This document shows positions 47,369-55,273 of a stretch of DNA of 64,000 nucleotides, in pieces; the first letter of the stretch is position 1, and each line of letters starts with the position of its first letter. The DNA is taken from NCBI RefSeq assembly GCF_000829435.1, contig NZ_JXRP01000018.1, positions 682,001-746,000 of the forward strand. The letters run 5' to 3'. This DNA comes from Jeotgalibacillus soli (GTDB lineage: Bacteria; Bacillota; Bacilli; Bacillales; Jeotgalibacillaceae). The notes below the pieces were generated by a model, which was given only the letters and a program-made list of their open reading frames with translations, made no database searches and was not told where the DNA came from. Both the position numbers and the translations under genes were made by a program.

Positions 47369-48169
47369 TTGCTAGAAAAGATTCGGCAGAAATGCGCTAG
47401 ATTATCAGATCATCCAGGATTTACAAGCATTATAATCGGGCTGATACTTTTAAACGCCGTCTTAATTGGTTTAGAAACCTATACATATATTTATGAGGAA
47501 TTTATTACATGGTTTTTTATAGCTGATCAAATTTTATTATGGATTTTTACAATTGAAATATTGATTCGTTTAATTGGAAGTCGTTCATTAAAATTATTCT
47601 TTAAAGAACCTTGGAATATGTTTGACTTTATTATTGTGGCAAGCGGTCACTTGCTAGTTGGCGGGCATTATGTAACTGTATTAAGGATTTTGCGCGTTTT
47701 GAGAGTGCTTAGAGCCATTTCGACTATCCCTTCACTGCGAAAAATGGTAAATGCTCTTCTTATGACCATCCCTTCAATGGGAACAATTATGCTTTTACTC
47801 ACCATTTTCTTTTACATTTATGCAGTAATTGGTACGACATTGTATAAAGAAATTGCACCAGAATTTTTTGGTACCCTTCATGCTTCTTTGCTAAGCCTGT
47901 TCCAGGTTGTTACTTTAGAGTCATGGGCAAGTGGTGTTATGAGGCCTATTTTAGCAGAAGATCCAACATCTTGGTGGTTTTTTGTAACGTTTATCTTAAT
48001 CGGAACCTTCGTTATATTTAATTTATTTGTCGGTGTTATTGTAAGTAATGTAGAGGAAGCAAATCAAGCTGAGAACCCTTCTCCTACAGACAGAAAATTA
48101 GAAGCAGTTCAAAAAGAGTTAGCAGAAATTAAAAAACTTTTAAAAGAACAGCATAGCGTAAAAAAATAG
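47369..48169 (+). CDS. Bacterial voltage-gated sodium channel (NaChBac type)
   Basis: 266 aa, TTG start with AAAGGAGG 8 nt upstream. Six membrane helices. S4 has four Arg at three-residue spacing (LRILRVLRVLRAIS, Arg 106, 109, 112, 115). The pore filter TLESWAS at residues 182-188 is that of NaChBac of Bacillus halodurans. A C-terminal coiled coil (LEAVQKELAEIKKLLKEQH) should assemble the tetramer. Such channels serve Na+ re-entry for motility and pH homeostasis in alkaliphiles (established for that species). Confidence 0.95.
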   Translation: MLEKIRQKCARLSDHPGFTSIIIGLILLNAVLIGLETYTYIYEEFITWFFIADQILLWIFTIEILIRLIGSRSLKLFFKEPWNMFDFIIVASGHLLVGGHYVTVLRILRVLRVLRAISTIPSLRKMVNALLMTIPSMGTIMLLLTIFFYIYAVIGTTLYKEIAPEFFGTLHASLLSLFQVVTLESWASGVMRPILAEDPTSWWFFVTFILIGTFVIFNLFVGVIVSNVEEANQAENPSPTDRKLEAVQKELAEIKKLLKEQHSVKK

Positions 48170-48180
48170 CCGTAATTTAT

Positions 48181-48230
48181 AAAAAAGACTGACTTTTGTT
48201 CTTTTTAACAAGACAAGTCAGTCTTTTTTT
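48181..48230. terminator. Bidirectional terminator
   Basis: AAAAAAGACTGACTT pairs with AAGTCAGTCTTTTTT (15 bp), with T runs on both strands. It lies between the channel gene and the convergent rok-like gene. Confidence 0.9.
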
Positions 48231-48244
48231 AAAAAAAATGGTGT

Positions 48245-48712
48245 TTAAGATTCTTTTTCGTAAATATACAAACCACGATCCAATTTACGAACGTGTCTAT
48301 CTTTTCGTTGGATGGTTTTCATAAATGTAGTCATATTCGCAACTTTAAAGCCTGTTTTGTCTAAAATATACTCTTGAATTTCAGTACCTTTAACAGGCTC
48401 TAAACGATCCCGTAAAATTGTAAAAGCCGCTTCGTGCATTTGTCTTGATTTTCCAAGTTTTTTCGTTTTAAGCATTCTTTTTCCAGCTAGCTGATCACCC
48501 GCTGCATTTTCTTGGGTTTCTGATTGTTCTTGAACAAACTCAGGAGATAAATCTGTACTTATTTCAGATTGTTCGTAACCTTGTGTTGAATCTAACTCTC
48601 TCAATCTCTGAAGGATCGATTCACGTTCTTTATGAAACGCTTCAAATATTCTTTCTTCTGAATCTTTCATTTGTTCTAATCGAATTTGCAGTGCCATTCT
48701 TTCTGTAAACAT
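48245..48712 (-). CDS. rok: Rok-like nucleoid-associated repressor
   Basis: 155 aa. The N-terminal coiled coil MFTERMALQIRLEQMKDSEE closely follows the opening of B. subtilis Rok (MFNEREALRLRLEQL), with a Glu/Gln-rich linker and the DNA-binding C-terminus VANMTTFMKTIQRKD and LDRGLYIYEKE, matching NMTTFMQSL/RGQYILEG of Rok. Rok binds AT-rich, foreign DNA and represses comK. The protein is shorter than Rok (191 aa). It sits at the left edge of a 12-kb degraded accessory region. Confidence 0.85.
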   Translation of the reverse strand: MFTERMALQIRLEQMKDSEERIFEAFHKERESILQRLRELDSTQGYEQSEISTDLSPEFVQEQSETQENAAGDQLAGKRMLKTKKLGKSRQMHEAAFTILRDRLEPVKGTEIQEYILDKTGFKVANMTTFMKTIQRKDRHVRKLDRGLYIYEKES

Positions 48713-48776
48713 GGGCTTCTCCCCTTAATATTAATTGTATAAATTTATTATAGACATTAGTGAAAAAAATGAAAAG

Positions 48777-48815
48777 AAAAAAAGTCTTAGTTTTTAAGAA
48801 AACTAAGACTTTTTT
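48777..48815. terminator. Terminator between rok-like and upstream small gene
   Basis: AAAAGTCTTAGTTTT and AAAACTAAGACTTTT form a 15-bp stem with a 4-nt loop. On the minus strand it ends the 68-aa gene at 48832. Confidence 0.85.
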
Positions 48816-48831
48816 AAAGAGATAAAAAACT

Positions 48832-49038
48832 TTATGCAACTTGGAAGTAATATTTGTAAAATCCTCCCACTTTTCCGCTGTTATCAATGATAAAAATAAA
48901 TTCTTCTGTTTCATTTTTCACTTCGTAAGTCTTCCCAACGGTAAGTACGTTATTAACGATATATTTTTTAGCTTTATCTTGAATACATGTTACCGTTTTA
49001 AGAGAAGGACGATCTTGCCAATTGTGATGAATCATCAT
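48832..49038 (-). CDS. Small hypothetical protein (DUF6501-like)
   Basis: 68 aa from ATG 49038 with AGGAGGATTT before it. A compact beta protein: MIHHNWQDRPSLKTVTCIQD, VLTVGKTYEVKNETEEFIFI, IDNSGKVGGFYKYYFQVA. It matches my memory of the DUF6501 family of Bacillaceae (IDN.GKVGGYYK.YFE). Function unknown. Confidence 0.75.
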   Translation of the reverse strand: MMIHHNWQDRPSLKTVTCIQDKAKKYIVNNVLTVGKTYEVKNETEEFIFIIDNSGKVGGFYKYYFQVA

Positions 49039-49196
49039 AAATCCTCCTTTCTATTCAAAAAAAGTATAGCGTGACTCCTTCTTAATTACAATACGTGTGA
49101 CAATTATTTCTTTTTGTTCAGCATATTTTTCCTTTTTAAGCAGAAGTTAATCACCTTATCTATTTTCTATTTTTAATAACAAGCTGTTTAATTGGC

Positions 49197-50206
49197 TCAT
49201 AAATGACCAAAGCGTTCTTCCGTATTCACCTTACCAAAAATTTTTGTAACGGGGAATCGGATGACTTTTAACCATTCTTCAAAATTAATTGTAATTGGAG
49301 TAGCTTTTTCTCCTAAACCAAAGATCACCGTTAACGTTTCTGGAATGTAAACGAATGTATGAATTGTACCAGCCCAGCTTTCATAATTTTTTTGAAAATT
49401 CCATACTGAGGATCATTTAAAAAATGAAACGCTTCTATAGCTGTCACTTTATTATTATTCATTTGATTTATTGTTTCTAATCTTTTTTTAGAGTCCATTA
49501 AATGGTAACGATTTTTCAGCTAGTAGTTTAGGCGATTGAAAGTGATTCGTACAGCCCATGATGTTTTCATATCGCACAGCTACCCTCCCCCTGAAGCTTC
49601 TACAACGGCTTGTGTTCCATGTTTATCTTATAATGAAGACATTAAATACTTGGCGATGAGGAATTGGCTTAAGAAGGTCAATTGCCTCTTCTGTCGTTGC
49701 ACAAGTATCCAGTAAAAAACGCGCTATTGTCGTGCAAATAAATCCTTCAGCAGCATTTCTTCGATTAACTAAATGATATCCTACAACTAAACCTTTCTCG
49801 TTCATCCCATCGCTTCTCCCAATTTAGGCTTAAGCACCAAAAGGATTCCGGAGCATGAGCCTTTCTTCATAGGTTTTAGGGTGATAATCATAGTTTCTTA
49901 CGTATCCATCTCTCACCATTGCTGAGCATCCCGACTTTTTCTAGTCTTGCTGATAACCTGAATAATCGTGAAAGATATCATCATCTTGCCAATCTAGTTC
50001 AGAGGCAACTCCTTCTAATTCATCCCATTATCCTGGAGCAAAACCTTGATAATATTCTTTTGATCGATCAAAATCAACAGCATTTCTTTTAAATAATATT
50101 TATTGTACCAATTAAAAGATGTTTCAATTTTAGCCGGTACTTCTAAATCTTCTTGGTAAATAATATTTCTATTATCAGGTCGTATTAAAATTTTGTCTTT
50201 ATCCAA
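49197..50206 (-). pseudogene. C45 peptidase / acyltransferase-like Ntn-hydrolase, multiply frameshifted
   Basis: On the minus strand, successive frames give WDELEGVASELDWQDDDIFH, KSGCSAMVRDGYVRNYDYHP (the nucleophile Cys region), MNEKGLVVGYHLVNRRNAAE, RFLLDTCATTEEAIDLL, AVRYENIMGCTNH and a C-terminal ITINFEEWLKVIRF to a stop at 49197. These are ordered pieces of a choloylglycine/acyl-CoA:6-APA acyltransferase-like hydrolase (about 330 aa). They are separated by at least three frameshifts and several stops (for example after the PFGA motif). The N-terminus probably starts near 50206. Dead gene. Confidence 0.75.
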
Positions 50207-50750
50207 GTTGGATGGATCAATTAAGTAAACAGAAATGATTTTATTTCTGGCTCATGCTTATTTATATTATCTTCCTGGTGGAACTAAGTTACTGGCTTCT
50301 TCTTATCTTTGAATTTCAAGACATAATTAGCCGTTGCACTAGATTTAGCAATCAATTTAATTTTTCCAAAATGAATGAAAGAACTGTAATCAGTTTCTGT
50401 AACCCTATTGCTGTAATGAATGATCATCCGATCCTTCAACTGAACATATTCACTTTCAGTAATATTCCTTGCTTTGTTCAGCCATTCATTACAAATTACA
50501 GGATTGGAATAGATTTGTTAAAGTTAAGGGTAATAATATACTTAATCTAAATGTGTTTAGCATGATTAAAATCAAGAAAATCAAAATCCAAAAGCACGAA
50601 GGAAGAAGCAAAATGAAGCGTATTAAACTGATGTTATTAGAAACACATCGAGGGGAAGCATTCTCTGATCAAAGTAAATTTCCATAAAGCAATGAAACAA
50701 TCGAATTTAAAAATTTCAAAAATGTTACTAATAAATTGTTTTAAATTCTT
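50207..50750. other. Stretch without convincing gene
   Basis: Open frames on the plus strand to about 50687 lack ribosome sites and have biased, improbable composition; one ends MKRIKLMLLETHRGEAFSDQ after GGAAGAAG but is only about 25 aa. I do not support a gene here. Confidence 0.4.
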
Positions 50751-50778
50751 TCGTGTGTAGTAAATTTACTACACACGA
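50751..50778. terminator. 28-nt perfect palindrome followed by T run
   Basis: TCGTGTGTAGTAAA and TTTACTACACACGA abut with no loop, followed by TTTTTTATTTT. It could be a terminator or a protein-binding palindrome. Its right half begins the ~65-bp direct repeat. Confidence 0.6.
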
Positions 50779-50837
50779 TTTTTTATTTTCTTATGTCACC
50801 AAATGGTGACATAAGAAAAACTTCAAAACCATATTTG
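50770..50837. repeat. Direct repeat, left copy, with 16-bp palindrome
   Basis: Nearly identical to 54237-54301 (both run TACACACGATTTTTT to AAAACCATATTTG). It contains TTTTCTTATGTCACCA-aa-TGGTGACATAAGAAAA (50786-50819). In the right copy the two-base spacer is TT instead of AA. Confidence 0.75.
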
Positions 50838-50974
50838 CTTGTTTGAGTTGCTTTTTAAAGTCTTCTTTCAAATGAGGGGTACTTTCTGGTAAAGGTCACT
50901 ACTTTATTAGTGAAAAGTTAAATCTTCGTTGTTCTGAATTTCAATAGCACGCCAAGTTTAGCGGAAATCTCAAT

Positions 50975-51355
50975 TTACATTTCTTTATTGTAATAATTTG
51001 TTCGTCGTTCACCCAGTTGTTCAGAAGCTTTTTTAGCTTTCTTATGTTCTCGATTCGAATAGAGTGCAGCTGTTGTGGTGGAACTGTGGCCAAGTTGAGT
51101 CATTAATAAATGGATATCTCCTGATTGTGCCATGAGATTGGTTCCATATGTATGACGCAACTTATGGGGAGACATGGATTTAGTTGATTTACATGCTTTA
51201 GTGTATTTCTTTACTAATGTATCAATTGCGCGATTAGAAAGAGGCGTAGCTGCATTATTCACTTTCGTTAAAAAAACATAATCTAAATGGTCTGTTGTTC
51301 CGTTATAGCGTTCCGAAAGGATGCTAAAACTTCTGATGTCATCTAATCCCCTCAC
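50975..51355 (-). pseudogene. Tyrosine recombinase, C-terminal half only
   Basis: 126 aa from a GTG. It holds MSPHKLRHTYGTNLMAQSGD, LLMTQLGHSSTTTAALYSN and the tail KKASEQLGERR, i.e. the catalytic HxxR, second His and nucleophile Tyr. The core-binding domain and the first catalytic Arg are missing, although DHLDYVFLTKVNNAATPLSN precedes them. Normal length is about 300-350 aa, so it is truncated at the arsR junction and should be inactive. Confidence 0.8.
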
Positions 51356-51705
51356 TATTCACAAATAATTCTTAACCCCTGCTTCTCTAACGCTATAATT
51401 CGCTGATCCTGATTCGGAATGAATGCTAGAATTTGCTGTACTAATCCATACATATCACTCGTATGATTCAAGGAATAAAAAACCCATTGTCCTTTTCGAG
51501 TCTCTCTTACCAGGCCAACATCTTTTAGCTTGCGAAGATGCTGACTAATAGCAGATTGACCAATGTTAAAGATTTCAACAAACTCACAAACACAGCATTC
51601 GTTTTTCTGTAAAAGCTTCATCATCGACAACATCGTCTTGTCCCCTAGTAATTTCAGGACCATGCCCGCTTTATCAAGTTCCACCTTTGTTGTTTTTACT
51701 GTCAT
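51355..51705 (-). CDS. ArsR-family metal/metalloid-responsive regulator
   Basis: About 116 aa from ATG 51705 (GGTGAG upstream). The HTH is FVEIFNIGQSAISQHLRKLK, with KGQWVFYSLN in the wing. ECCVCEF sits at the start of the DNA-recognition region, the position of the ELCVCDL As(III) site in ArsR, so thiol-based sensing of arsenite or a similar soft metal is likely. Its stop touches the GTG of the integrase fragment. No arsenic efflux or reductase gene is adjacent. Confidence 0.85.
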   Translation of the reverse strand: MTVKTTKVELDKAGMVLKLLGDKTMLSMMKLLQKNECCVCEFVEIFNIGQSAISQHLRKLKDVGLVRETRKGQWVFYSLNHTSDMYGLVQQILAFIPNQDQRIIALEKQGLRIICE

Positions 51706-51726
51706 AGTTATCTCACCGCCATCCAA

Positions 51727-52139
51727 TGATTCGGGAAAACCATATTCTTATTTGCTTATATGTATATGTTCAATCTATCACAACCTATAATACCATATCA
51801 TTATATACTTATTTGACCAAATGGACTTAAACCAGCTTTTTACGTAAAGTAGCTTGTGCACTTAGTACACTTTTTGAATAAATGAATGAATAAATAAGAT
51901 ATGTATGCAATCAATGATGGTAAACCGACTTGATTCTTTCCCCCCTCTCAACGCTTCATACTTGCGAATAAAACGCAAAGATGCCCTTGGGAGAGTTTGA
52001 TCTTCTAGCAAAATAGCTAAGGTTCATAACTCGCCCAAAGGCGTTTAAAGATCGCAACACAGCATAGACACAAGCCCCCATACATCACATAAAAAGGATC
52101 ATTAAGCGGTCAGTTTACCTCTTTTTCAAGTTATGTAGA
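51727..52139. other. Gene-free stretch
   Basis: Near 51760 AT-rich and likely the arsR-like promoter and operator. The central part (51950-52080) is more mixed, with short repeated words (CGCAAAGATGCCC; CGCCCAAAGGCG), probably remnant sequence. No gene supported. Confidence 0.4.
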
Positions 52140-52766
52140 TCAAAATAACGCCTGATAAGCCTGAATACCAAAGTATACCCCAAAGCCAATCATGGCTAAG
52201 GAGGAAAGAATGGAAATAATTTTCAGGAGCGTCGTGGATAAAAGTCTTCGGGCCACACTAGATATAACGGCCATTATAAAATTCCATAAAAGAATGCCAA
52301 ATAGCATGGCTAGACTATATAGAAATATTTGATTTCCTGCATAATCTCCAGATGTTTTCGCAAGGACTGAACCATATATCCCTAAGAAAAAAAGGATCGT
52401 TATCGGATTCAGCATAGACATGAAGAAACCAGATAAGAATGATCGTCTAAGACGGATACTTCTCCCGGACCTCAAGTCCACCACAATTTTATTGAGTGTA
52501 AGTAAATTTTCTATCCCCGTATATATAAGAACAAAAAAGCCAAACGACCAGAGAAATGTTTTGATAAAAGGAAAATCAATAAATTGGGAAACCCCAAAAT
52601 AAACCATGATCATATACATGACGTCCGCAGCTATTGCACCAAGACCAAAAATAAAAGCATGAAAAAACCCATTTTTAATTCCCGTATCTAGTTGAGCAGC
52701 CTTAACAGGGCCTATTGGTGCAGCCAAAGATACACCTAAAAAAATATAGGTAAATAGTGAATTCAT
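52140..52766 (-). CDS. LysE-family transporter
   Basis: 208 aa from ATG 52766 with GGAGGG 7 nt upstream; the 20-residue longer frame is unlikely. Six membrane helices. GVSLAAPIGPVKAAQLDTGI at the start and SGFFMSMLNPITILFFLGIY in the middle are the LysE/RhtB signatures. The family exports amino acids or similar solutes. It is the only intact transporter of the segment between the direct repeats. Confidence 0.9.
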   Translation of the reverse strand: MNSLFTYIFLGVSLAAPIGPVKAAQLDTGIKNGFFHAFIFGLGAIAADVMYMIMVYFGVSQFIDFPFIKTFLWSFGFFVLIYTGIENLLTLNKIVVDLRSGRSIRLRRSFLSGFFMSMLNPITILFFLGIYGSVLAKTSGDYAGNQIFLYSLAMLFGILLWNFIMAVISSVARRLLSTTLLKIISILSSLAMIGFGVYFGIQAYQALF

Positions 52767-52846
52767 GTAATAGCCCTCCGTTAAAAGATGTCTATGCATC
52801 TTATTCAGAGAAAACGGCTTGTACAACTAGTTAAAGGAGAAATTCT

Positions 52847-52999
52847 ATGGAACAAAATAAGCATATTTTTCTTGTTTTACAGTCAAATGGCTTGATTGTT
52901 ATAGTACTATTCCTATTCACAGGTCTCCCTTTATCAAGATGGATGAACGTAAACGAACGGGATCATACCCATCCGCCATTTAAAGCAAAGGATTTATGA
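52847..52999 (+). CDS. Small single-pass membrane protein, 50 aa
   Basis: ATG 52847 follows AAAGGAGA with 6-nt spacing. The product has one membrane helix (NGLIVIVLFLFTGLPLS) and a short polar tail with RDHTHPPFKAKDL. It lies divergently from the LysE gene, 80 nt apart. I do not know the family; the strong ribosome site and hydrophobic helix argue for a real peptide. Confidence 0.5.
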   Translation: MEQNKHIFLVLQSNGLIVIVLFLFTGLPLSRWMNVNERDHTHPPFKAKDL

Positions 53000-53004
53000 T
53001 GAGT

Positions 53005-53226
53005 CTAATTGTCTTCCAATTGTCGCGTTTCCTTCATTCCCTCTAGTGGCATGCTCTTGATGCCTATCCGGTTCATTTCATAAATTTCGATCATCTCACT
53101 ATATGCATTTGAACCTCCAAGAGTGGTTTCATGTCTCTTTAACCATTCGTATATATCGTTTGTTTGTAAACTGTCATATCCCCCAGGTTCCAAAATCATC
53201 TTATCATTTGAGTAGAAGTAGTTCAT
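53005..53226 (-). CDS. Small hypothetical protein
   Basis: 73 aa, starting MNYFYSNDKMILEPGGYDSL after GGGAG; then NDIYEWLKRHETTLGGSNAY. Soluble and acidic. No family recognised. Convergent with the 50-aa gene by 5 nt and followed upstream by the UvrX-Ku chimera. Confidence 0.55.
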   Translation of the reverse strand: MNYFYSNDKMILEPGGYDSLQTNDIYEWLKRHETTLGGSNAYSEMIEIYEMNRIGIKSMPLEGMKETRQLEDN

Positions 53227-53357
53227 TTTCATTCTCCCTTAAATGAATTTAGATTTCCCTCTAACGATCGTACAAAAACCCACTAAGCAATTCATTTTCT
53301 AGTGGATTTTTGATGATAAAACTATGCGTTTTTCTTTGCTTTGGAGACGGTTGTTTG

Positions 53358-54086
53358 TTACCGAGGAGCCGGTCTTTTCTTCTTCGTCTTATCAAGAGAT
53401 GCTTGAAGAGCGGACATTAAATCGGTCACATTGGAGGCTGCTGGTCTATTTTTATCCTCACTTGGTGTTACTGTGTATTCACCGAATTTTTTCTCCTCAA
53501 TCAGATCCATTAGGGCTGTACGATAGTCATTATGATACTTTTTCGGATCAAAGGCTGTTGTTAATTGATCAATCAGCATAAGAGCGGTATCGAGCTCTTT
53601 TTGAACAAAAAAGGGGTTATCACCTAATCCCCAAGCAGTCGGAAGTCCGAACTTTTCCCATATTTCTTGCTTAATCTTTTCAATTAATGCAATCGTATCA
53701 CCACCATGAAGTCGTTTCGAATGGGAGAAATCGATAAATTGCTCATCAACAGAATAAATAAAAATATCTTCTTTTGGTACGTATCTAAAAAGTAATTTTG
53801 TAATCTCAATAGAAACCTGCAGATATAGTTACATATTCGCATTTACAGCATGTTTTTTTAGTTTTTCAGGAATTTCAAATAAACGACTACCAGTTTTTAT
53901 GCCTTCTTTTTTAAATCTTGGAGAAGATGCAAGCACCACCGATCCATTACGTGATGTATCACCTACAACTGCAAGATAGTCATTGAGTGGATCTAAGCCA
54001 CGTTTAACACACTCAATGGAAGAATAAAAGCTTTTCATGTCAACAATGGCAATATCACGTTTAGGAAACTGGCTATAGTCATACAC
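53358..54086 (-). pseudogene. UvrX N-terminal part joined in frame to the Ku C-terminus
   Basis: GTG 54086 after AGAGGGGTG opens YDYSQFPKRDIAIVDMKSFY, the palm start of Y-family polymerase UvrX, to HAVNANM at 53829. There a TAA stands in place of one codon, and the same frame continues LYLQVSIEITKLLFRYVPKE, then IYSVDEQFIDFSHSKRLHGG, WGLGDNP. It then passes directly into FVQKELDTALMLIDQLTTAF, YRTALMDLIEEKK and NVTDLMSALQASLDKTKKK, the C-terminal tail of the NHEJ protein Ku. The C-terminal two-thirds of UvrX and the Ku core are missing. Rearranged pseudogene. Confidence 0.75.
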
Positions 54087-54236
54087 AAAAATCACCCCTC
54101 TAATAACACTATACCCATTATTATAGAACGTATGTTCCTTTTGTTTATTCAGATTTTGAACCATTAATGTTCATCAAGGGGTTCCACCAACAAAACGTGG
54201 TTATCTTAACTAGTCATATCAGATGACTTTACAGTA

Positions 54237-54301
54237 TACACACGATTTTTTTTCTTATGTCACCATTTGGTGACATAAGAAAAACTCCAAAACCATATTT
54301 G
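54237..54301. repeat. Direct repeat, right copy
   Basis: Copy of 50770-50837 in the same orientation, with TTTTTCTTATGTCACCA-tt-TGGTGACATAAGAAAAA (54249-54284, 17-bp arms). It lies just upstream of the UvrX-Ku chimera start. CTCAAACAAGCA at about 54335 is the inverse of TGCTTGTTTGAG next to the left copy. Confidence 0.75.
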
Positions 54302-54347
54302 TAAAATGACAATAAAGTTATTTAATTTTAAAAGCTCAAACAAGCAT

Positions 54348-54374
54348 AACCCCGTTCTAATTTAGGACGGGGTT
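54348..54374. terminator. Isolated terminator
   Basis: AACCCCGT/ACGGGGTT stem, followed by AAAAAT on the plus strand. No gene clearly ends here. It probably belonged to a lost gene. Confidence 0.5.
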
Positions 54375-54519
54375 AAAAATATAGTTGTTTAATTTTTGAT
54401 TTAAGATACTTCACTATCCTAAAAAATATTATAATAAAGTCGTTTGAAAATCTAAGTTTTATTGAACAATCACGCCCGACTCTTGAAGATTATTGCAATG
54501 CCTTATTGTTAGTCTCTGG

Positions 54520-54741
54520 TTAAAGACTCATAGTTCCATTAGTTTTAGCTTCAGCTTCGTAGAATTGTTTTTTTGAAGGTAATAAGCTAAATATACACAA
54601 CGTTATGGATAATATCATCATTATTAAAACACCTAAAACCACAACGGTCTGAATCGAAGTAATTTGTGCTGCAACTCCCAAAATGCTAGTTGCAGTTATA
54701 ACTAAAATCGCTTGAATTAAGCTATAGGCACTCCCAAACAA
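54520..54741 (-). pseudogene. MFS transporter, C-terminal fragment
   Basis: 73 aa with two hydrophobic helices, LIQAILVITATSILGVAAQI and TVVVLGVLIMMILSITLCIF, and the tail LLPSKKQFYEAEAK, typical of the last two helices of a 12-helix MFS drug-efflux protein. The remaining ~330 residues are missing, and an in-frame stop precedes FGSAYSLIQ. Non-functional. Confidence 0.6.
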
Positions 54742-54775
54742 TAGCTAAAAATAATGCCAAACGAATAGAAAGTCA

Positions 54776-54806
54776 AAAGCGTTCAACAAGTACTTATTGA
54801 ACGCTT
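54776..54806. terminator. Isolated terminator-like hairpin
   Basis: AAGCGTTCAA pairs with TTGAACGCTT over 10 bp, followed by CTTT, upstream of nothing recognisable on the plus strand. Confidence 0.5.
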
Positions 54807-54882
54807 CTTTCATATTACTTCAATACAACTGAATTGGTAGAAGTTGCACATGACAGTGTGGTAATCGGTATCAAATAATCAT

Positions 54883-54917
54883 AAAGCGATCTTTCAACAA
54901 AGGAAAGATCGCTTTTG
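54883..54917. terminator. Isolated terminator-like hairpin
   Basis: AAAGCGATCTTTC pairs with GAAAGATCGCTTT over 13 bp, loop AACAAAG, ending TTTTG. Probably the leftover of a deleted gene. Confidence 0.55.
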
Positions 54918-55046
54918 TTATGTACTAACATGCAAAATAGCGCTTAAAATATGCGCAAATTACCTCCTAAAATGACAAGTTATTTTTTATGGAATGAATC
55001 TATGTATCAATAGTCTTTACTCTAATGAGATTGTGAAGTGGTACAC

Positions 55047-55075
55047 TTCAACTAACGAGGCAGGATTGTGGAAGA
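55047..55075. repeat. Partial dispersed repeat
   Basis: ACTTCAACTAACGAGGCAGG resembles the CAACTAACGGG/GGGGCAGG words at 58347-58432 and the CTAACGGAGCAG ends at 56060 and 57238. One of at least four related intergenic pieces within 4 kb. Confidence 0.4.
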
Positions 55076-55099
55076 AGGGATAAATAAAGGAGAGGTTAT

Positions 55100-55252
55100 T
55101 TGAAGGTTGCATTCTTTGATAGAGATGGCACTATAATTGCTGATTATCCAGACCATGAATGGTCAGAGGTTAAACATCCAGTATTTATTGATGGTGCAAT
55201 ACCTACAAATCCCCCCCACTCTTATCAATCCATTATGATAGAATTACATTAA
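55100..55252 (+). pseudogene. HAD-superfamily hydrolase, N-terminal fragment
   Basis: TTG 55100 after AGGAGAGG. It reads LKVAFFDRDGTIIADYPDHE, with the HAD nucleophile motif DxDGT. It then diverges (PTNPPHSYQSIMIELH) after 33 codons, with a run of seven C. The usual protein (histidinol/heptose-bisphosphate-phosphatase-like) is about 160 aa. The rest is absent, so it is a truncated gene. Confidence 0.6.
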
Positions 55253-55273
55253 TAATCTTCGGGAGTGAGAACC

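Noticed and set aside
50254-50550. 98-aa plus-strand ORF, apparently hydrophobic at first
   Set aside because: No ribosome site, atypical composition and no recognisable motif; likely chance frame in AT-rich DNA.
50751-50837. CRISPR-like repeat (palindromic, T-rich)
   Set aside because: Only two copies 3.5 kb apart, no regular spacers and no cas genes.
53324-53581. 85-aa plus-strand ORF
   Set aside because: It is antisense to the Ku tail of the UvrX-Ku chimera, which explains its openness.
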